DNA of 64,000 nt from the NCBI RefSeq assembly GCF_947489035.1, contig NZ_CANLCI010000001.1:62001-126000 (forward strand), in the 5' to 3' direction. The stretch comes from an uncultured Ferrimonas sp. Its GTDB lineage: Bacteria > Pseudomonadota > Gammaproteobacteria > Enterobacterales > Shewanellaceae. Below are positions 17,745 through 26,915 of this stretch, one piece after another. Position numbers and translations under genes: made by a program. The notes beneath the pieces are model-generated. The model searched no databases, was not told where the DNA came from, and saw only the letters and a program-made list of their open reading frames with translations. Numbering within the stretch: position 1 is the stretch's first letter; every line of letters starts with the position of its first letter.

Positions 17745-19738
17745 TCGGCATCAACCGAACCACCCAAGGTTGGATGCTGTTGGCGCAGATCGCGATCATC
17801 TTGCCGCTGGTTGGCCAAGCCAGCCACTGGACCCTTGCCATTGTTGGCTTATGTCTGTTGTGGCGGTTGGGGATCTTCTACGCTCGCTGGTCACGACCGC
17901 CGCGCTGGTTACTGAATGTGCTTGGGATCGGTGCCGCCATCGCGCTGTTAAGCCAAGTGCTCAGCACCGGCACCATGATCACCCTTATCAATCTGTTGCT
18001 GCTGGGCTACTCGCTAAAAAGCATTGAAGCCCGCGATGGCAAAGATCTGATGGTGGTGGTGCTGACGGGTTACTTCCTGATTGGTCTGCACCTGCTCGAC
18101 CGCTTTGGCCCGGAAATGGGGCTGCAACTGCTGTTAATGGTGGCGCTCAACAGTGCCAGTATGATCAGCAACTATCGGCTGCAACCGCCTAAACAAACGC
18201 TGCTGTTATCGCTTAAAGTCGTTGTGGCCAGCCTGCCGTTGGCGTTGGTGCTGTTTGCACTGATCCCACGATTACCGCCGATGTGGCAGATCCAAAACAG
18301 CAGCATCGCCCGCACCGGCCTGGCGGATTCGATGGCGTTGGGTGACATCGCCCAATTAACCCGATCCGATGAGCTGGTGATGCGAGCCAGTTTTGATGAG
18401 CCGGTGCCGCCGCCGGCGCAGCTGTATTGGCGGGCATTGGTGCTGGATCATTACGATGGCCAGCGCTGGCGCAGCCAAGCCGACACCTCGTTTCAGCCTC
18501 GGTTTGCGGCCACACCGCTGCCCCCCTACCGCCACTATGAACTGCACGTTGAAGCCAATAATCAGCGCTGGTTAGCGGTGCTGGCTGGCAGTGTCAGTAA
18601 CAGCAATAAAGTGCAGCCCCAGCCCGAACAACGCCTCGGTTGGGTAACCCCCTTGGCCAGCCGCACTCGTTTAACCTTGCAGCAGGGGCAGCTGCCCGCG
18701 CTGCCACAGCTCACCGCAGCAGCACGCAGAAAAAACCTGCAACTGCCCGCCAGCGGTAATGACCAAGCGCGGCAATGGGCAACGCAGCTGGCGGCGCAGC
18801 ACCCCAATAGCGGCGAGCGGCTGCAAGCGTTGTTACGCCATTTTCGCCAACAGCCGTTTCGTTACACCCTGAAACCGCCACCGCTGGGGCGCGATCAGAT
18901 CGATGATTTTCTCTTTACCAACCAAGCGGGATTTTGCGGCCACTATGCCTCGGCCACGGTCTTTTTAGCCCGAGCTTCAGGCATTCCAGCCCGAGTGGTG
19001 ACCGGTTATCAAGGGGGCGAATTAAACGCCAGTAACCGCTTTGTGTCGGTGTATCAATACAACGCCCATGCGTGGGTTGAATACTGGCAAGCGGATCAGG
19101 GTTGGGTGCGACTGGATCCAACCGCAGCGGTTGCCCCAGAACGGGTTGAGCAAGGCGCCGAAGCCGCCTTTGGCGACCAAGCGGAATTTTTGGCCGGTGG
19201 CGGCCTGTTTACGTGGCGCAATAACAAACTGCTGTGGCAACTGCGGGGGATGATGGCGCAGCTGGATTACCACTGGAGTCGTTACATCATCGGCTTTGAT
19301 AACGACCGGCAATTGCAGTTATGGCAGCGTTGGCTGGGGGGCTTTCAGTGGTGGAAAGTGGCGACCATTTTAGCCATTACCTTACTGTTGGTTGGCTTAA
19401 CGCAATCGGGCTTATTACAACGGCAACCGCGTCCCAGCAAAGCGGTGCGCCTGTACCAAAGCGCCCAACAGCGGCTGCAACGCTGGCAACTGCAACGCCA
19501 GCCACATGAGGCACCGCTGGCACACCTGCAGCGACTTGAAAGGCACTCGGCGCAGCTGCATCAACTTTACCAACCGCTGTGCCATGCCTTTATCCAGTTG
19601 CAGTACGATCCCCACCACACGCACGCGCAATTGGCGCAGCTGCAACAACACCATCGCCACTTTATGGCGAAGAGTCGGCTGCTGTCGGCTCCGGAACTCC
19701 CGGCTGCAACCGCTGCCGAATCGTCTCCCGCTCGCTAG
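17741..19738 (+). CDS. TgpA-like membrane transglutaminase-fold protein (DUF3488/transglutaminase core/DUF4129)
   Basis: A 665-residue protein. About five N-terminal membrane helices (to about 190) precede a periplasmic transglutaminase-like core with the Cys-His-Asp triad in GFCGHYASATV, NAHAWVEYW and GWVRLDPTAA (about 395-465). A further membrane helix lies near 540-560, followed by a Gln-rich cytoplasmic tail. This matches TgpA of Pseudomonas aeruginosa, which is essential there. The last 77 bases overlap, tail to tail, the end of the MltF-like gene on the other strand. Confidence 0.88.
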   Translation: MIGINRTTQGWMLLAQIAIILPLVGQASHWTLAIVGLCLLWRLGIFYARWSRPPRWLLNVLGIGAAIALLSQVLSTGTMITLINLLLLGYSLKSIEARDGKDLMVVVLTGYFLIGLHLLDRFGPEMGLQLLLMVALNSASMISNYRLQPPKQTLLLSLKVVVASLPLALVLFALIPRLPPMWQIQNSSIARTGLADSMALGDIAQLTRSDELVMRASFDEPVPPPAQLYWRALVLDHYDGQRWRSQADTSFQPRFAATPLPPYRHYELHVEANNQRWLAVLAGSVSNSNKVQPQPEQRLGWVTPLASRTRLTLQQGQLPALPQLTAAARRKNLQLPASGNDQARQWATQLAAQHPNSGERLQALLRHFRQQPFRYTLKPPPLGRDQIDDFLFTNQAGFCGHYASATVFLARASGIPARVVTGYQGGELNASNRFVSVYQYNAHAWVEYWQADQGWVRLDPTAAVAPERVEQGAEAAFGDQAEFLAGGGLFTWRNNKLLWQLRGMMAQLDYHWSRYIIGFDNDRQLQLWQRWLGGFQWWKVATILAITLLLVGLTQSGLLQRQPRPSKAVRLYQSAQQRLQRWQLQRQPHEAPLAHLQRLERHSAQLHQLYQPLCHAFIQLQYDPHHTHAQLAQLQQHHRHFMAKSRLLSAPELPAATAAESSPAR

Positions 19739-21206
19739 ATTCCGCCAATACCCGCTTATAAATAATGTAAAAACGGTAGATGTTGGCCACGTAGTTGATC
19801 GGCTCTGCGCCCACTTCGGCGGCCACGATGTCTTCCACGTTGTTAAACCATGCGTTGCCGTCTAACCCACGTTGAATCGCCTTGCGCCGTAATCGATTGA
19901 TGCGGTTGGGGCCAGCGTTATAAGCCGCCATCGAGAAAATGGTGCGGTTAAAATCAGACAGGCTGTCGTCAGCAAAGTACTGCTGCCGCAACAACGCTAA
20001 GTACTTGGTTCCGGCGTGGATGTTGTTTTCCAACCGCTCAATGTGGCGAATGTTGATTTTCTTATCTCGGGCGGTGGCGGGCATCACCTGCATGATCCCC
20101 ACAGCCCCCACACTGCTGCGGGCATTCACGTCAAAGCGCGATTCTTGATAGGCAAACGACATCAACAACACCCAATCAAACTGGTACTGACTGGCGTATT
20201 TTTGAAACAGCGGGATCAGTTGCTCCGCCTTACTGAACGCGCTTTGCTCTAACGCCGGTTTCACCCAACGATCGGTCTTCAAAAATCGATTCACTAAGAG
20301 ATTAAGCGCCTTACTGCCCTGCGCCGACTCGCTGACAAAGCCATTAAGCAGCGCCATTAGCTGTGGGCTGTGTTGGCGTAAACCGTAAGCGATTTCGCCA
20401 TCGCTGCGTAACACGATGTCATCGTGGGCGTTCATCTGCGGCAACGATTTACGCCACGGCCAGGTTTTATGTGCATCAACCACGGTGGCGGGGTAATAAC
20501 CTTGCGCCACCATCTGCATCAGATCCTCATCCTCTAAGCGCGGATCCGCGAGTTGAATCGTCGCTGGCGCATAGCCCCGTTGCACCAAGCGTTGATTCAA
20601 GCTCACTAGGCTGTCGTAGTAACTGGACTCGCGCCGCACCACCACTTGTTTGCCGCTCAAATGGGTCCAGCTGTTGGGCGCCGTTTGTTTGGGCCCGCTG
20701 ATCCACAGCTCTTTTACCCCGCGGCTAACGGGATCGGAAAAATCAATTTGGGTCAATCGCGATGGGGTAATGGTCAGGTTGGCAAAGATCAGATCGCCGT
20801 GGCCATTGCGTAGGTGCTCCAACAGTTGATCTCGGCGCACGGGGATCACTGTCACTTTTAACCGTGTGGCGGCTTGGCCTAAGGTACGGCGGGCGTATTG
20901 TTCAAACAGCTGGGTAAGGTGGTAGGTGATGCCGTTGGGCTGGCCGCGATCGATGTAATACCACCCCAGCGTAAAGGTGGTCAGTACGCGAATTTCACCG
21001 CGCGCCACCATCTCATCCAGATCGCCGCCAGAAGGTTGGGCCATCACCGGCCACACATCGTCTAAGGGGGCATCCAGCAGTGAACCAGCCACCGCAGAAG
21101 TGCTGGCAAAAGCCCCCACGCTGCAACCAATCAACAACAAGCCACACAGCCACTGCAGCCAGCGGCAGCTCATTGCCCTTTGCGGTGCGCTGGATAGATA
21201 CAGCAT
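19662..21206 (-). CDS. MltF-like membrane-bound lytic transglycosylase with solute-binding domain
   Basis: A 514-residue exported enzyme. After a signal sequence (LLLIGCS offers a possible but atypical lipobox) comes a SBP_bac_3-like domain (about 60-310), then a lysozyme-like SLT domain with the catalytic Glu in FAYQESRFDVNARSSVGAVGIMQVMPAT and AAYNAGPNRINRL. This two-domain order is that of MltF, where the first domain senses muropeptides. The start at 21206 is tentative; an internal ATG at 21173 would begin right at the signal peptide. It converges on the transglutaminase gene and overlaps it by 77 bases. Confidence 0.87.
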   Translation of the reverse strand: MLYLSSAPQRAMSCRWLQWLCGLLLIGCSVGAFASTSAVAGSLLDAPLDDVWPVMAQPSGGDLDEMVARGEIRVLTTFTLGWYYIDRGQPNGITYHLTQLFEQYARRTLGQAATRLKVTVIPVRRDQLLEHLRNGHGDLIFANLTITPSRLTQIDFSDPVSRGVKELWISGPKQTAPNSWTHLSGKQVVVRRESSYYDSLVSLNQRLVQRGYAPATIQLADPRLEDEDLMQMVAQGYYPATVVDAHKTWPWRKSLPQMNAHDDIVLRSDGEIAYGLRQHSPQLMALLNGFVSESAQGSKALNLLVNRFLKTDRWVKPALEQSAFSKAEQLIPLFQKYASQYQFDWVLLMSFAYQESRFDVNARSSVGAVGIMQVMPATARDKKINIRHIERLENNIHAGTKYLALLRQQYFADDSLSDFNRTIFSMAAYNAGPNRINRLRRKAIQRGLDGNAWFNNVEDIVAAEVGAEPINYVANIYRFYIIYKRVLAESSERETIRQRLQPGVPEPTAADSSP

Positions 21207-21337
21207 CCAGTAAGATACCTGCCACTTTGGCTGCTCAGAATCACTTCAGTTTAGTCGCAATTGGCATGATCCTAATCGCCAACCGAACGATAGCAGCCTA
21301 CACCCGACTGGCCTCTACGTTGTGGGTGGCGCCAACA

Positions 21338-21365
21338 GCAAAACGCCCCGCGAATGCAGGGCGTT
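21338..21365 (-). terminator. Terminator of the kamA-like gene
   Basis: AACGCCC at 21342-21348 pairs with GGGCGTT at 21359-21365. Read leftward, the stem is followed by a short U-run and lies 18 bases after the stop codon of the radical SAM gene. Confidence 0.65.
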
Positions 21366-21382
21366 GTTGGTGCAACGAAAAC

Positions 21383-22735
21383 TTACGCTTCGCTACTGAC
21401 GGCTTCGTATTCCTCTTGCCAGAAGAATTTCTCCTCGCCAAAGGCCGGTTTGAGATCGTCCAGCCAGTGTGCGCTTTCGTCGTACTGGGCAAAGAACGGG
21501 CGCTGCACCCAATCTGAATTACGCGCTTGAATAAAGCGCAGCACAAACACCTTCTCACCGTTGATTTCGGTGATCCCCTGCACTTCAACTTTACCTGGGC
21601 CAGCGCTCATGCTTGGGCCACGAGCGGTGCGAGCCAAGCCGGATACCCGCTGAATGGCATCGCGGTAGATCTCGTAAGCCTTATACAGCGGCACTTCAAA
21701 GTAGCGCTTCGGGCCCGTATCGCGTTCCACAAACATGTAGTACGGGATCAAGCCAAGTTGCACCTGCTTCTGCCACATCTTCACCCAGTCATCGGCGTTA
21801 TCGTTGATGTTGGCCAGCAACGGTGCCTGACAACGAATGTTGGCGCCGGTGGCACGAATACGGCGTACCGCTTCTTCAAAGATGGGGGTTTCCATCTCTT
21901 GCCAATGGTTCAAGTGCGCCATGATCGACACGTGCTTGCCGGATTGCACTAAACGGCGGAACAGATCCAGCAATTCATCGGCGTCGTCGTCGGTCACAAA
22001 GCGGTATGGCCAGAAGGTCAGTGCCTTGGTGCCAAAACGAACGGTTTTGATGTGCTCGTGGGCTTCGGAGTCGATCAGCGGCTCGACGTACTCGGCGATC
22101 TTCTTCGTCCGCATGACCATTGGATCCCCGCCGGTCATCAGCAGATCCGAGGCTTCAGGGTGCGCCGCTAAGTAGCGGTGTAAGGTATCGGCGTCGTTAG
22201 AGTTAAAACGCATCGACTTACCAACAAACTGCGCCCAACGGAAACAGAAAGTACAGTAACTGTGGCAGTACTGCCCCTGAGCCGGGAAGAACAACACGGT
22301 TTCAGCGTACTTATGCTGCATCCCTGGCAGTTTTTCGCCGTCCAATTCCGGTACGTTCAGGCTCATCTGCCCTGCTGGGTGCGGGTTCATCTCGCCACGC
22401 AGTTCGCCACCTAGCTGGAACACCTGTTCTGCCGTTGGCTCGGTCTTCAGCAGCTCGGCCATGCGCTCAAACGCTTCTGGCGCCAACATGCCGCGTTGTG
22501 GGAACGACAGCTGAAAGATCGGATCTTGCGGGATGTTATCCCAGTTGATCAGATCGTTGGCCACATACTCGTTCACTCGGAACGGCAGCACACTGGCCAC
22601 CACTTTCATGTCGAATTGCAGTTCCTGAGGCAGGCGTTTAACCAGTTCTATTTTATGCAACTGCCGCTGTTGATAAACCTGAAAACGGCGTTTGGGAAAA
22701 ATCTGCAACTGAGCCAGATCCTGAGGAATGTTCAT
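21383..22735 (-). CDS. KamA-family radical SAM protein (lysine 2,3-aminomutase-like)
   Basis: A 450-residue radical SAM enzyme. The Fe4S4 ligands are in CHSYCTFCF (CxxxCxxC), followed by LLMTGGDPMVM and FGTKALTFWPYRF, and a GPGK stretch that corresponds to the PLP-binding Lys region of lysine 2,3-aminomutase. It is about 100 residues longer than EpmB, the family member that modifies elongation factor P, and no epmA or efp is nearby, so EpmB identity is unlikely. The substrate, probably an amino acid, is unknown. Three TCGCAAA repeats lie in its upstream region (22786-22825). Confidence 0.8.
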   Translation of the reverse strand: MNIPQDLAQLQIFPKRRFQVYQQRQLHKIELVKRLPQELQFDMKVVASVLPFRVNEYVANDLINWDNIPQDPIFQLSFPQRGMLAPEAFERMAELLKTEPTAEQVFQLGGELRGEMNPHPAGQMSLNVPELDGEKLPGMQHKYAETVLFFPAQGQYCHSYCTFCFRWAQFVGKSMRFNSNDADTLHRYLAAHPEASDLLMTGGDPMVMRTKKIAEYVEPLIDSEAHEHIKTVRFGTKALTFWPYRFVTDDDADELLDLFRRLVQSGKHVSIMAHLNHWQEMETPIFEEAVRRIRATGANIRCQAPLLANINDNADDWVKMWQKQVQLGLIPYYMFVERDTGPKRYFEVPLYKAYEIYRDAIQRVSGLARTARGPSMSAGPGKVEVQGITEINGEKVFVLRFIQARNSDWVQRPFFAQYDESAHWLDDLKPAFGEEKFFWQEEYEAVSSEA

Positions 22736-22785
22736 CGGGACTACCTTTATTTCGCTGTGTACGCTGAGCTAAGAACCACGAGTTC

Positions 22786-22825
22786 TCGCAAAATGGTCGC
22801 AAATGTTACCAGTTTCATCGCAAAT
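22786..22825. repeat. Three phased TCGCAAA repeats upstream of the kamA-like gene
   Basis: TCGCAAA occurs at 22786-22792, 22797-22803 and 22818-22824, with starts 11 and 21 bases apart, so all copies would face the same side of the helix. They are about 50-90 bases upstream of the kamA-like start and 160-200 bases upstream of sbcB. An operator for an unknown regulator is inferred. Confidence 0.4.
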
Positions 22826-22984
22826 TTGTATCGCCAACACCAAATGACACCCAAATTGACGCCTGCCGCGCCCCGAATGAGCATCATTCAATCGATTATT
22901 CCTGTTTCGCAGTGCCTTCGCCGCCGCCAACTAAAACAAACAATGATAGACTGGCGCTTTTCATTGCGCTTTTTCTGAGACTCT

Positions 22985-24394
22985 ATGCGGCCTGATCAAA
23001 CCCTGTTGTGGCACGACTACGAAACGTGGGGTGCCAACCCTTCCAGCGATAAGCCAGCCCAGTTTGCGGCAATTCGTACCGATTTGGACTTAAACCCCAT
23101 CGGCGAACCGGTTGAATATTACTGCCAACTGCCCCTTGATTATCTGCCCAGTCCAGAAGCGATCTTTGTTACCGGCATAACCCCGCAAAAGGCCAACCGC
23201 TTAGGCATGGTTGAAGCGGAATTCATCGATAAAGTGCACCAACAGATGGCCCAGCCCGGCACCTGCACCGTTGGCTACAACTCCATTCGCTTTGACGATG
23301 AAGTCACCCGCTACAGTCTGTACCGCAACTTCTTTGACCCTTATGGCCGCGAATGGCAAAACGGCAACAGCCGCTGGGATATTATTGATTTGGTGCGCGC
23401 TTGCTATGCCCTACGCCCAGAAGGCATTGAATGGCCCGAGCGCGAACCCGGCGTGCCGAGTTTTAAGTTAGAACACCTCACCGTGGCCAATGGTTTAGCC
23501 CACGAGAACGCCCACGATGCGGTGTCTGACGTCAAAGCCACCATCGCCATGGCCAAGTTGATCAAAGAAAAACAGCCACGGCTGTACCAGCACTATTTTA
23601 AGCTGCGCAAAAAGCAAGCGGTGTCTCCACAGATAGACATTCTCAAGCTGAAGCCACTGCTGCACATCAGCTCACGTTTTCCTGCCCGTAACGGCTGTGC
23701 CTCGTTGGTGTTGCCGATGGCATGGCACCCAAGCAACAAAAACGCGGCGATTTGCGTGGATATGCGCTTGGATCCCACGCCACTGATTGAGTGGGATGTG
23801 GCCACCTTAAAAGCCAAGCTCTACCAAAAGGCCAGCGAGCGGGGCGAAGGCGAGCTGCGCGTACCGGTTAAGTTGCTGCACCTGAACAAAAGCCCGTTTG
23901 TGGCCCCGGCCAGCAGCCTAGAAGACGCCAACGCCGAGCGGCTTGATATCGACAAAGCCCAGTGTCGCGAGCACTTCAAGCTGCTGCGCCAGCATCATCA
24001 ATTGATCCGTGAAAAGCTGCATCAGTTGTATGACGATTCCGGCCCAGACCAAAGCCACAAGCCCGTGGATCAACAATTGTATGGTGGTTTCTTCAGCGAT
24101 GCCGATCGAGCGCAGATGGAACTGATCCGCACCACTGCGGCGGAAAACCTCGCTGCCATCAACCCGCAGTTTGATGATCCGCGCTTAGAGCCGCTGTTTT
24201 TCCTCTACCGAGGTCGTAACTTTCCTTACACCTTGTCGGAGGCGGAGCAACATAAGTGGCATCAGCACTGCAAACAACAGCTGGATAACCCAGAATATCT
24301 ATATCAATTAGAACAGTTGTTCGCCAAGCATGGCGAAGATGACACCAAAATGCGGTTATTAACTGCGCTAGGGCATTATCTGCAGAGCTTGTAG
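22985..24394 (+). CDS. sbcB: Exodeoxyribonuclease I
   Basis: A 469-residue 3'-to-5' single-strand DNA exonuclease of the DnaQ/DEDD fold. The DEDD motifs are in LLWHDYETWG (near 8-17), GYNSIRFDDEVTRYSLYRNFF, and ENAHDAVSDVKATIAMA (His and Asp of the DEDDh type). The C-terminal SH3-like and helical exonuclease I domains follow. Wording and length are close to E. coli SbcB, which acts in recombination and mismatch repair and interacts with SSB. It is followed after 82 bases by cdd. Confidence 0.95.
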   Translation: MRPDQTLLWHDYETWGANPSSDKPAQFAAIRTDLDLNPIGEPVEYYCQLPLDYLPSPEAIFVTGITPQKANRLGMVEAEFIDKVHQQMAQPGTCTVGYNSIRFDDEVTRYSLYRNFFDPYGREWQNGNSRWDIIDLVRACYALRPEGIEWPEREPGVPSFKLEHLTVANGLAHENAHDAVSDVKATIAMAKLIKEKQPRLYQHYFKLRKKQAVSPQIDILKLKPLLHISSRFPARNGCASLVLPMAWHPSNKNAAICVDMRLDPTPLIEWDVATLKAKLYQKASERGEGELRVPVKLLHLNKSPFVAPASSLEDANAERLDIDKAQCREHFKLLRQHHQLIREKLHQLYDDSGPDQSHKPVDQQLYGGFFSDADRAQMELIRTTAAENLAAINPQFDDPRLEPLFFLYRGRNFPYTLSEAEQHKWHQHCKQQLDNPEYLYQLEQLFAKHGEDDTKMRLLTALGHYLQSL

Positions 24395-24476
24395 AGGATC
24401 CAGTCGTGACCGGCCGCACACTTTTGCGATTCACAAAAACCTACACTAGCGATAGGTTTCGATTCGGAAATACCAG

Positions 24477-25367
24477 ATGAAAGACAATTACCAAGCAATA
24501 CTAGCAGCCATGCCTCAGCCGTTAGCGCAATCGTTAAGCCAACGATTAAGCCAACCTTTTGCGGGCCACTTCAGTGCTGCAGAACGCCAGCAGCTAGAGC
24601 AAGACAGTGGTTTGGTCGGCCACGACTTGTTATTGGCCCTGTTGCCATTGGCCGCAGACTTCGCGTTTGCGCCAGTATCCAACTTCCACGTTGGTGCCAT
24701 CGCCGTCGGGGCGTCTGGCGCACTGTACTTCGGCGCCAACATGGAACTGCCTGAACAAACCCTATTCCACAGTGTGCATGGCGAACAATCCGCCATCAGC
24801 CACGCGTGGCTATCCGGTGAGTCGAGCATCAGCGACATTGTGGTAAATGCCTCTCCTTGTGGTCACTGCCGTCAGTTTATGAATGAGCTAACCACGCTTA
24901 AAGAACTGCAGATCACCTTACCAAGCGAAGGCAGCAAAGGGTTATCCCATTACCTGCCATACGCTTTCGGCCCTAAAAACTTAGGCATCGAATTTGGTTT
25001 GATGAGCGCCCCAGCCCATCAACTGGAGCTAGACAACAGCGATGAGCTGGCGCAGTTAGCTTTGCAACACGCCAGCGCCAGTTACGCGCCGTACTCTAAC
25101 AGCCCATCGGCGGTTGTATTGGAAACCGCTGATGGCCGCCGTTTCTGTGGTCGCTACGCTGAAAATGCCGCGTTCAACCCAAGCTTGCCACCAATGCAGA
25201 TGGCCCTAAACGCCTTGGCACTGCAAAAAGTGGAGTTTGCCGAGATCCGCCGTGCCATGCTGTTGGAAGTTGAAGCCAGCGACATCAGCCAAGTGCGTGC
25301 CAGCAAATCGGCTTTGGCCGCCGTGTGTAATATTGAACTGGAGGTCGTGTTTGGCCACCAAGCATAA
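24477..25367 (+). CDS. cdd: Cytidine deaminase (two-domain, dimeric type)
   Basis: A 296-residue enzyme of the E. coli type that converts cytidine and deoxycytidine to uridines in pyrimidine salvage. The zinc site is in VHGEQSAISHAWLSGE and NASPCGHCRQFMNE (Cys, Cys and the His of the first motif); the C-terminal half is the degenerate second deaminase domain. The usual His-Ala-Glu of the active site reads His-Gly-Glu here, leaving the ligand and proton-shuttling residues intact. A strong terminator follows. Confidence 0.93.
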   Translation: MKDNYQAILAAMPQPLAQSLSQRLSQPFAGHFSAAERQQLEQDSGLVGHDLLLALLPLAADFAFAPVSNFHVGAIAVGASGALYFGANMELPEQTLFHSVHGEQSAISHAWLSGESSISDIVVNASPCGHCRQFMNELTTLKELQITLPSEGSKGLSHYLPYAFGPKNLGIEFGLMSAPAHQLELDNSDELAQLALQHASASYAPYSNSPSAVVLETADGRRFCGRYAENAAFNPSLPPMQMALNALALQKVEFAEIRRAMLLEVEASDISQVRASKSALAAVCNIELEVVFGHQA

Positions 25368-25421
25368 TGCCCAGCGCCAACGGCGCCACGCTTGGTTTCG
25401 TTTGAAACAAAGCCGCTAACC

Positions 25422-25448
25422 AAAAGCCACCGATTCGGTGGCTTTTTT
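25422..25448 (+). terminator. Terminator of cdd
   Basis: AAAGCCACCG pairs with CGGTGGCTTT around 25423-25445, followed by a T-run to 25448, about 55 bases after the cdd stop codon. Confidence 0.9.
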
Positions 25449-25569
25449 GTTGCCCATAATCACCGCTGCAATTGTTGCCATACAGCAACAGTGATTTACT
25501 GATTGGCTAAATTATCATCTTGTTTGTCACGTCGTATCATCGACTCTTCACTTTACCGAGGAGACGATC

Positions 25570-25842
25570 ATGGCCGGAGGATTTAGCCGCGATGGCGCGG
25601 TGCAACAGCAGATCGACGCATCCATAGCCGACGCTATCGCCATTGCCAATCGGCAACTGCCCAAACACAACCGCTGCAGCGCCAAGACGTGCATTGAATG
25701 CGATCACCCCATCCCACTGGCACGACAACAAGCCTTGCCCGGGGTGCAACGCTGTGTCGAGTGCCAACAGCAGCACGATGCCCAGCAGCGGTTACAGCAC
25801 AGCTTTAATCGCCGTGGCAGCAAAGACAGTCAGCTGCGCTAA
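25570..25842 (+). CDS. ybiI: DksA/TraR-type zinc finger protein (YbiI-like)
   Basis: A 90-residue protein with a C4 zinc finger (CIECDHPIPLARQQALPGVQRCVEC, shown here only by its cysteine pairs near 38-41 and 59-62) and the C-terminal NRRGSKDSQLR that is shared with E. coli YbiI. It lacks the long coiled-coil of DksA, so it may not reach the polymerase secondary channel in the same way. GAGGAG lies upstream of the ATG. Function is not established. Confidence 0.85.
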   Translation: MAGGFSRDGAVQQQIDASIADAIAIANRQLPKHNRCSAKTCIECDHPIPLARQQALPGVQRCVECQQQHDAQQRLQHSFNRRGSKDSQLR

Positions 25843-25904
25843 CAACACCGGCAGCCACCGCTTTGGCAACCGCAATCACCGAGCAAGCCCATCTCGGCAG
25901 CGGC

Positions 25905-26768
25905 TCAGTTCAAGCGCGACTTCAGCGACGAGGTATCCCAGCGATTGCCGCCCAACGTTTGCACCTCGGCGTAAAACTGATCCACCAGCGCCGTTAACGG
26001 CAGCTGCGCACCATTGCGGCGGGCTTCGGTTAACGCGATGTCCAGATCTTTACGCATCCAATCCACCGCGAAGCCAAAATCAAACTCACCCTTAAGCATG
26101 GTGGCGCTGCGATTTTCCATCTGCCACGACTGCGCTGCCCCTTTGCTGATCACATCAAACACTTTGTCGCCATCAAGCCCGGCCTTTTGGGCAAAATGCA
26201 CGCCTTCCGCTAAGCCTTGCACCACTCCGGCAATGCAGATCTGGTTCACCATCTTAGTCAGCTGACCGCTGCCTGACGGGCCCATCAACACCACACTGCG
26301 CGCAAAGGCGTCCATCACTGGCTGAGTTTGAGCAAACTGGCGCTCATCGCCACCGCACATCACCGTAAGCACCCCGTTTTCGGCTCCCGCTTGACCGCCG
26401 GATACTGGTGCATCGATAAAGCCGATGCTGGCATTGGCTGCGATCTGCGCCATCTCGCGAGCAACATCGGCTGAAGCCGTGGTGTGATCCACTAAGATCG
26501 AACCGGGTTTCATGGTGGCAAAGGCGCCTTGCTCACCCTGCAACACCGAGCGCAGATCGTCATCGTTACCCACACACACAAACACCATTTCTGCGCCGTC
26601 CGCCGCTTCTGCTGGGGTAGCGGCGCTGCTGCCACCATATTGTGCAACCCACTGCTGCGCTTTGCTGTTGGTGCGGTTGTATACCCGCACTTGATGGCCT
26701 GCATTGTGAAGATGCCCCGCCATGGGATACCCCATCACGCCCAATCCGATAAAGGCTACCTGTGCCAT
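25905..26768 (-). CDS. NAD(P)-dependent beta-hydroxyacid dehydrogenase (3-hydroxyisobutyrate dehydrogenase / GarR family)
   Basis: A 287-residue oxidoreductase. The N-terminal Rossmann motif is FIGLGVMGYPMAGHL, the substrate-binding signature is DAPVSGGQAGAENG, and the catalytic Lys is in GSGQLTKMVNQI. The family includes 3-hydroxyisobutyrate dehydrogenase, tartronate semialdehyde reductase and glyoxylate/succinic semialdehyde reductases. The sequence alone does not separate these, and no pathway genes adjoin it. The arginine in VRVYNRTNSK after the second strand suggests NADP preference. Confidence 0.82.
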   Translation of the reverse strand: MAQVAFIGLGVMGYPMAGHLHNAGHQVRVYNRTNSKAQQWVAQYGGSSAATPAEAADGAEMVFVCVGNDDDLRSVLQGEQGAFATMKPGSILVDHTTASADVAREMAQIAANASIGFIDAPVSGGQAGAENGVLTVMCGGDERQFAQTQPVMDAFARSVVLMGPSGSGQLTKMVNQICIAGVVQGLAEGVHFAQKAGLDGDKVFDVISKGAAQSWQMENRSATMLKGEFDFGFAVDWMRKDLDIALTEARRNGAQLPLTALVDQFYAEVQTLGGNRWDTSSLKSRLN

Positions 26769-26867
26769 TGCTGTGATCCTTGCGATTGAAAATTAGCGCC
26801 ATTGTGGGGCAAAGCACGGGCCCTTAGCAATCCGGCTGATGCGAACGCTGGATGACCGTAAGCCAAT

Positions 26868-26893
26868 AAAAACGGCGCCATGCTGGGCGCCGT
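26868..26893 (-). terminator. Terminator of the LruC/lipoprotein transcript
   Basis: ACGGCGCC at 26872-26879 pairs with GGCGCCGT at 26886-26893 across a six-base loop; read leftward a U-run follows (A at 26868-26872). It lies 22 bases after the lipoprotein stop codon. Confidence 0.8.
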
Positions 26894-26915
26894 GGGTTCT
26901 CAGTAAGATGATTGA

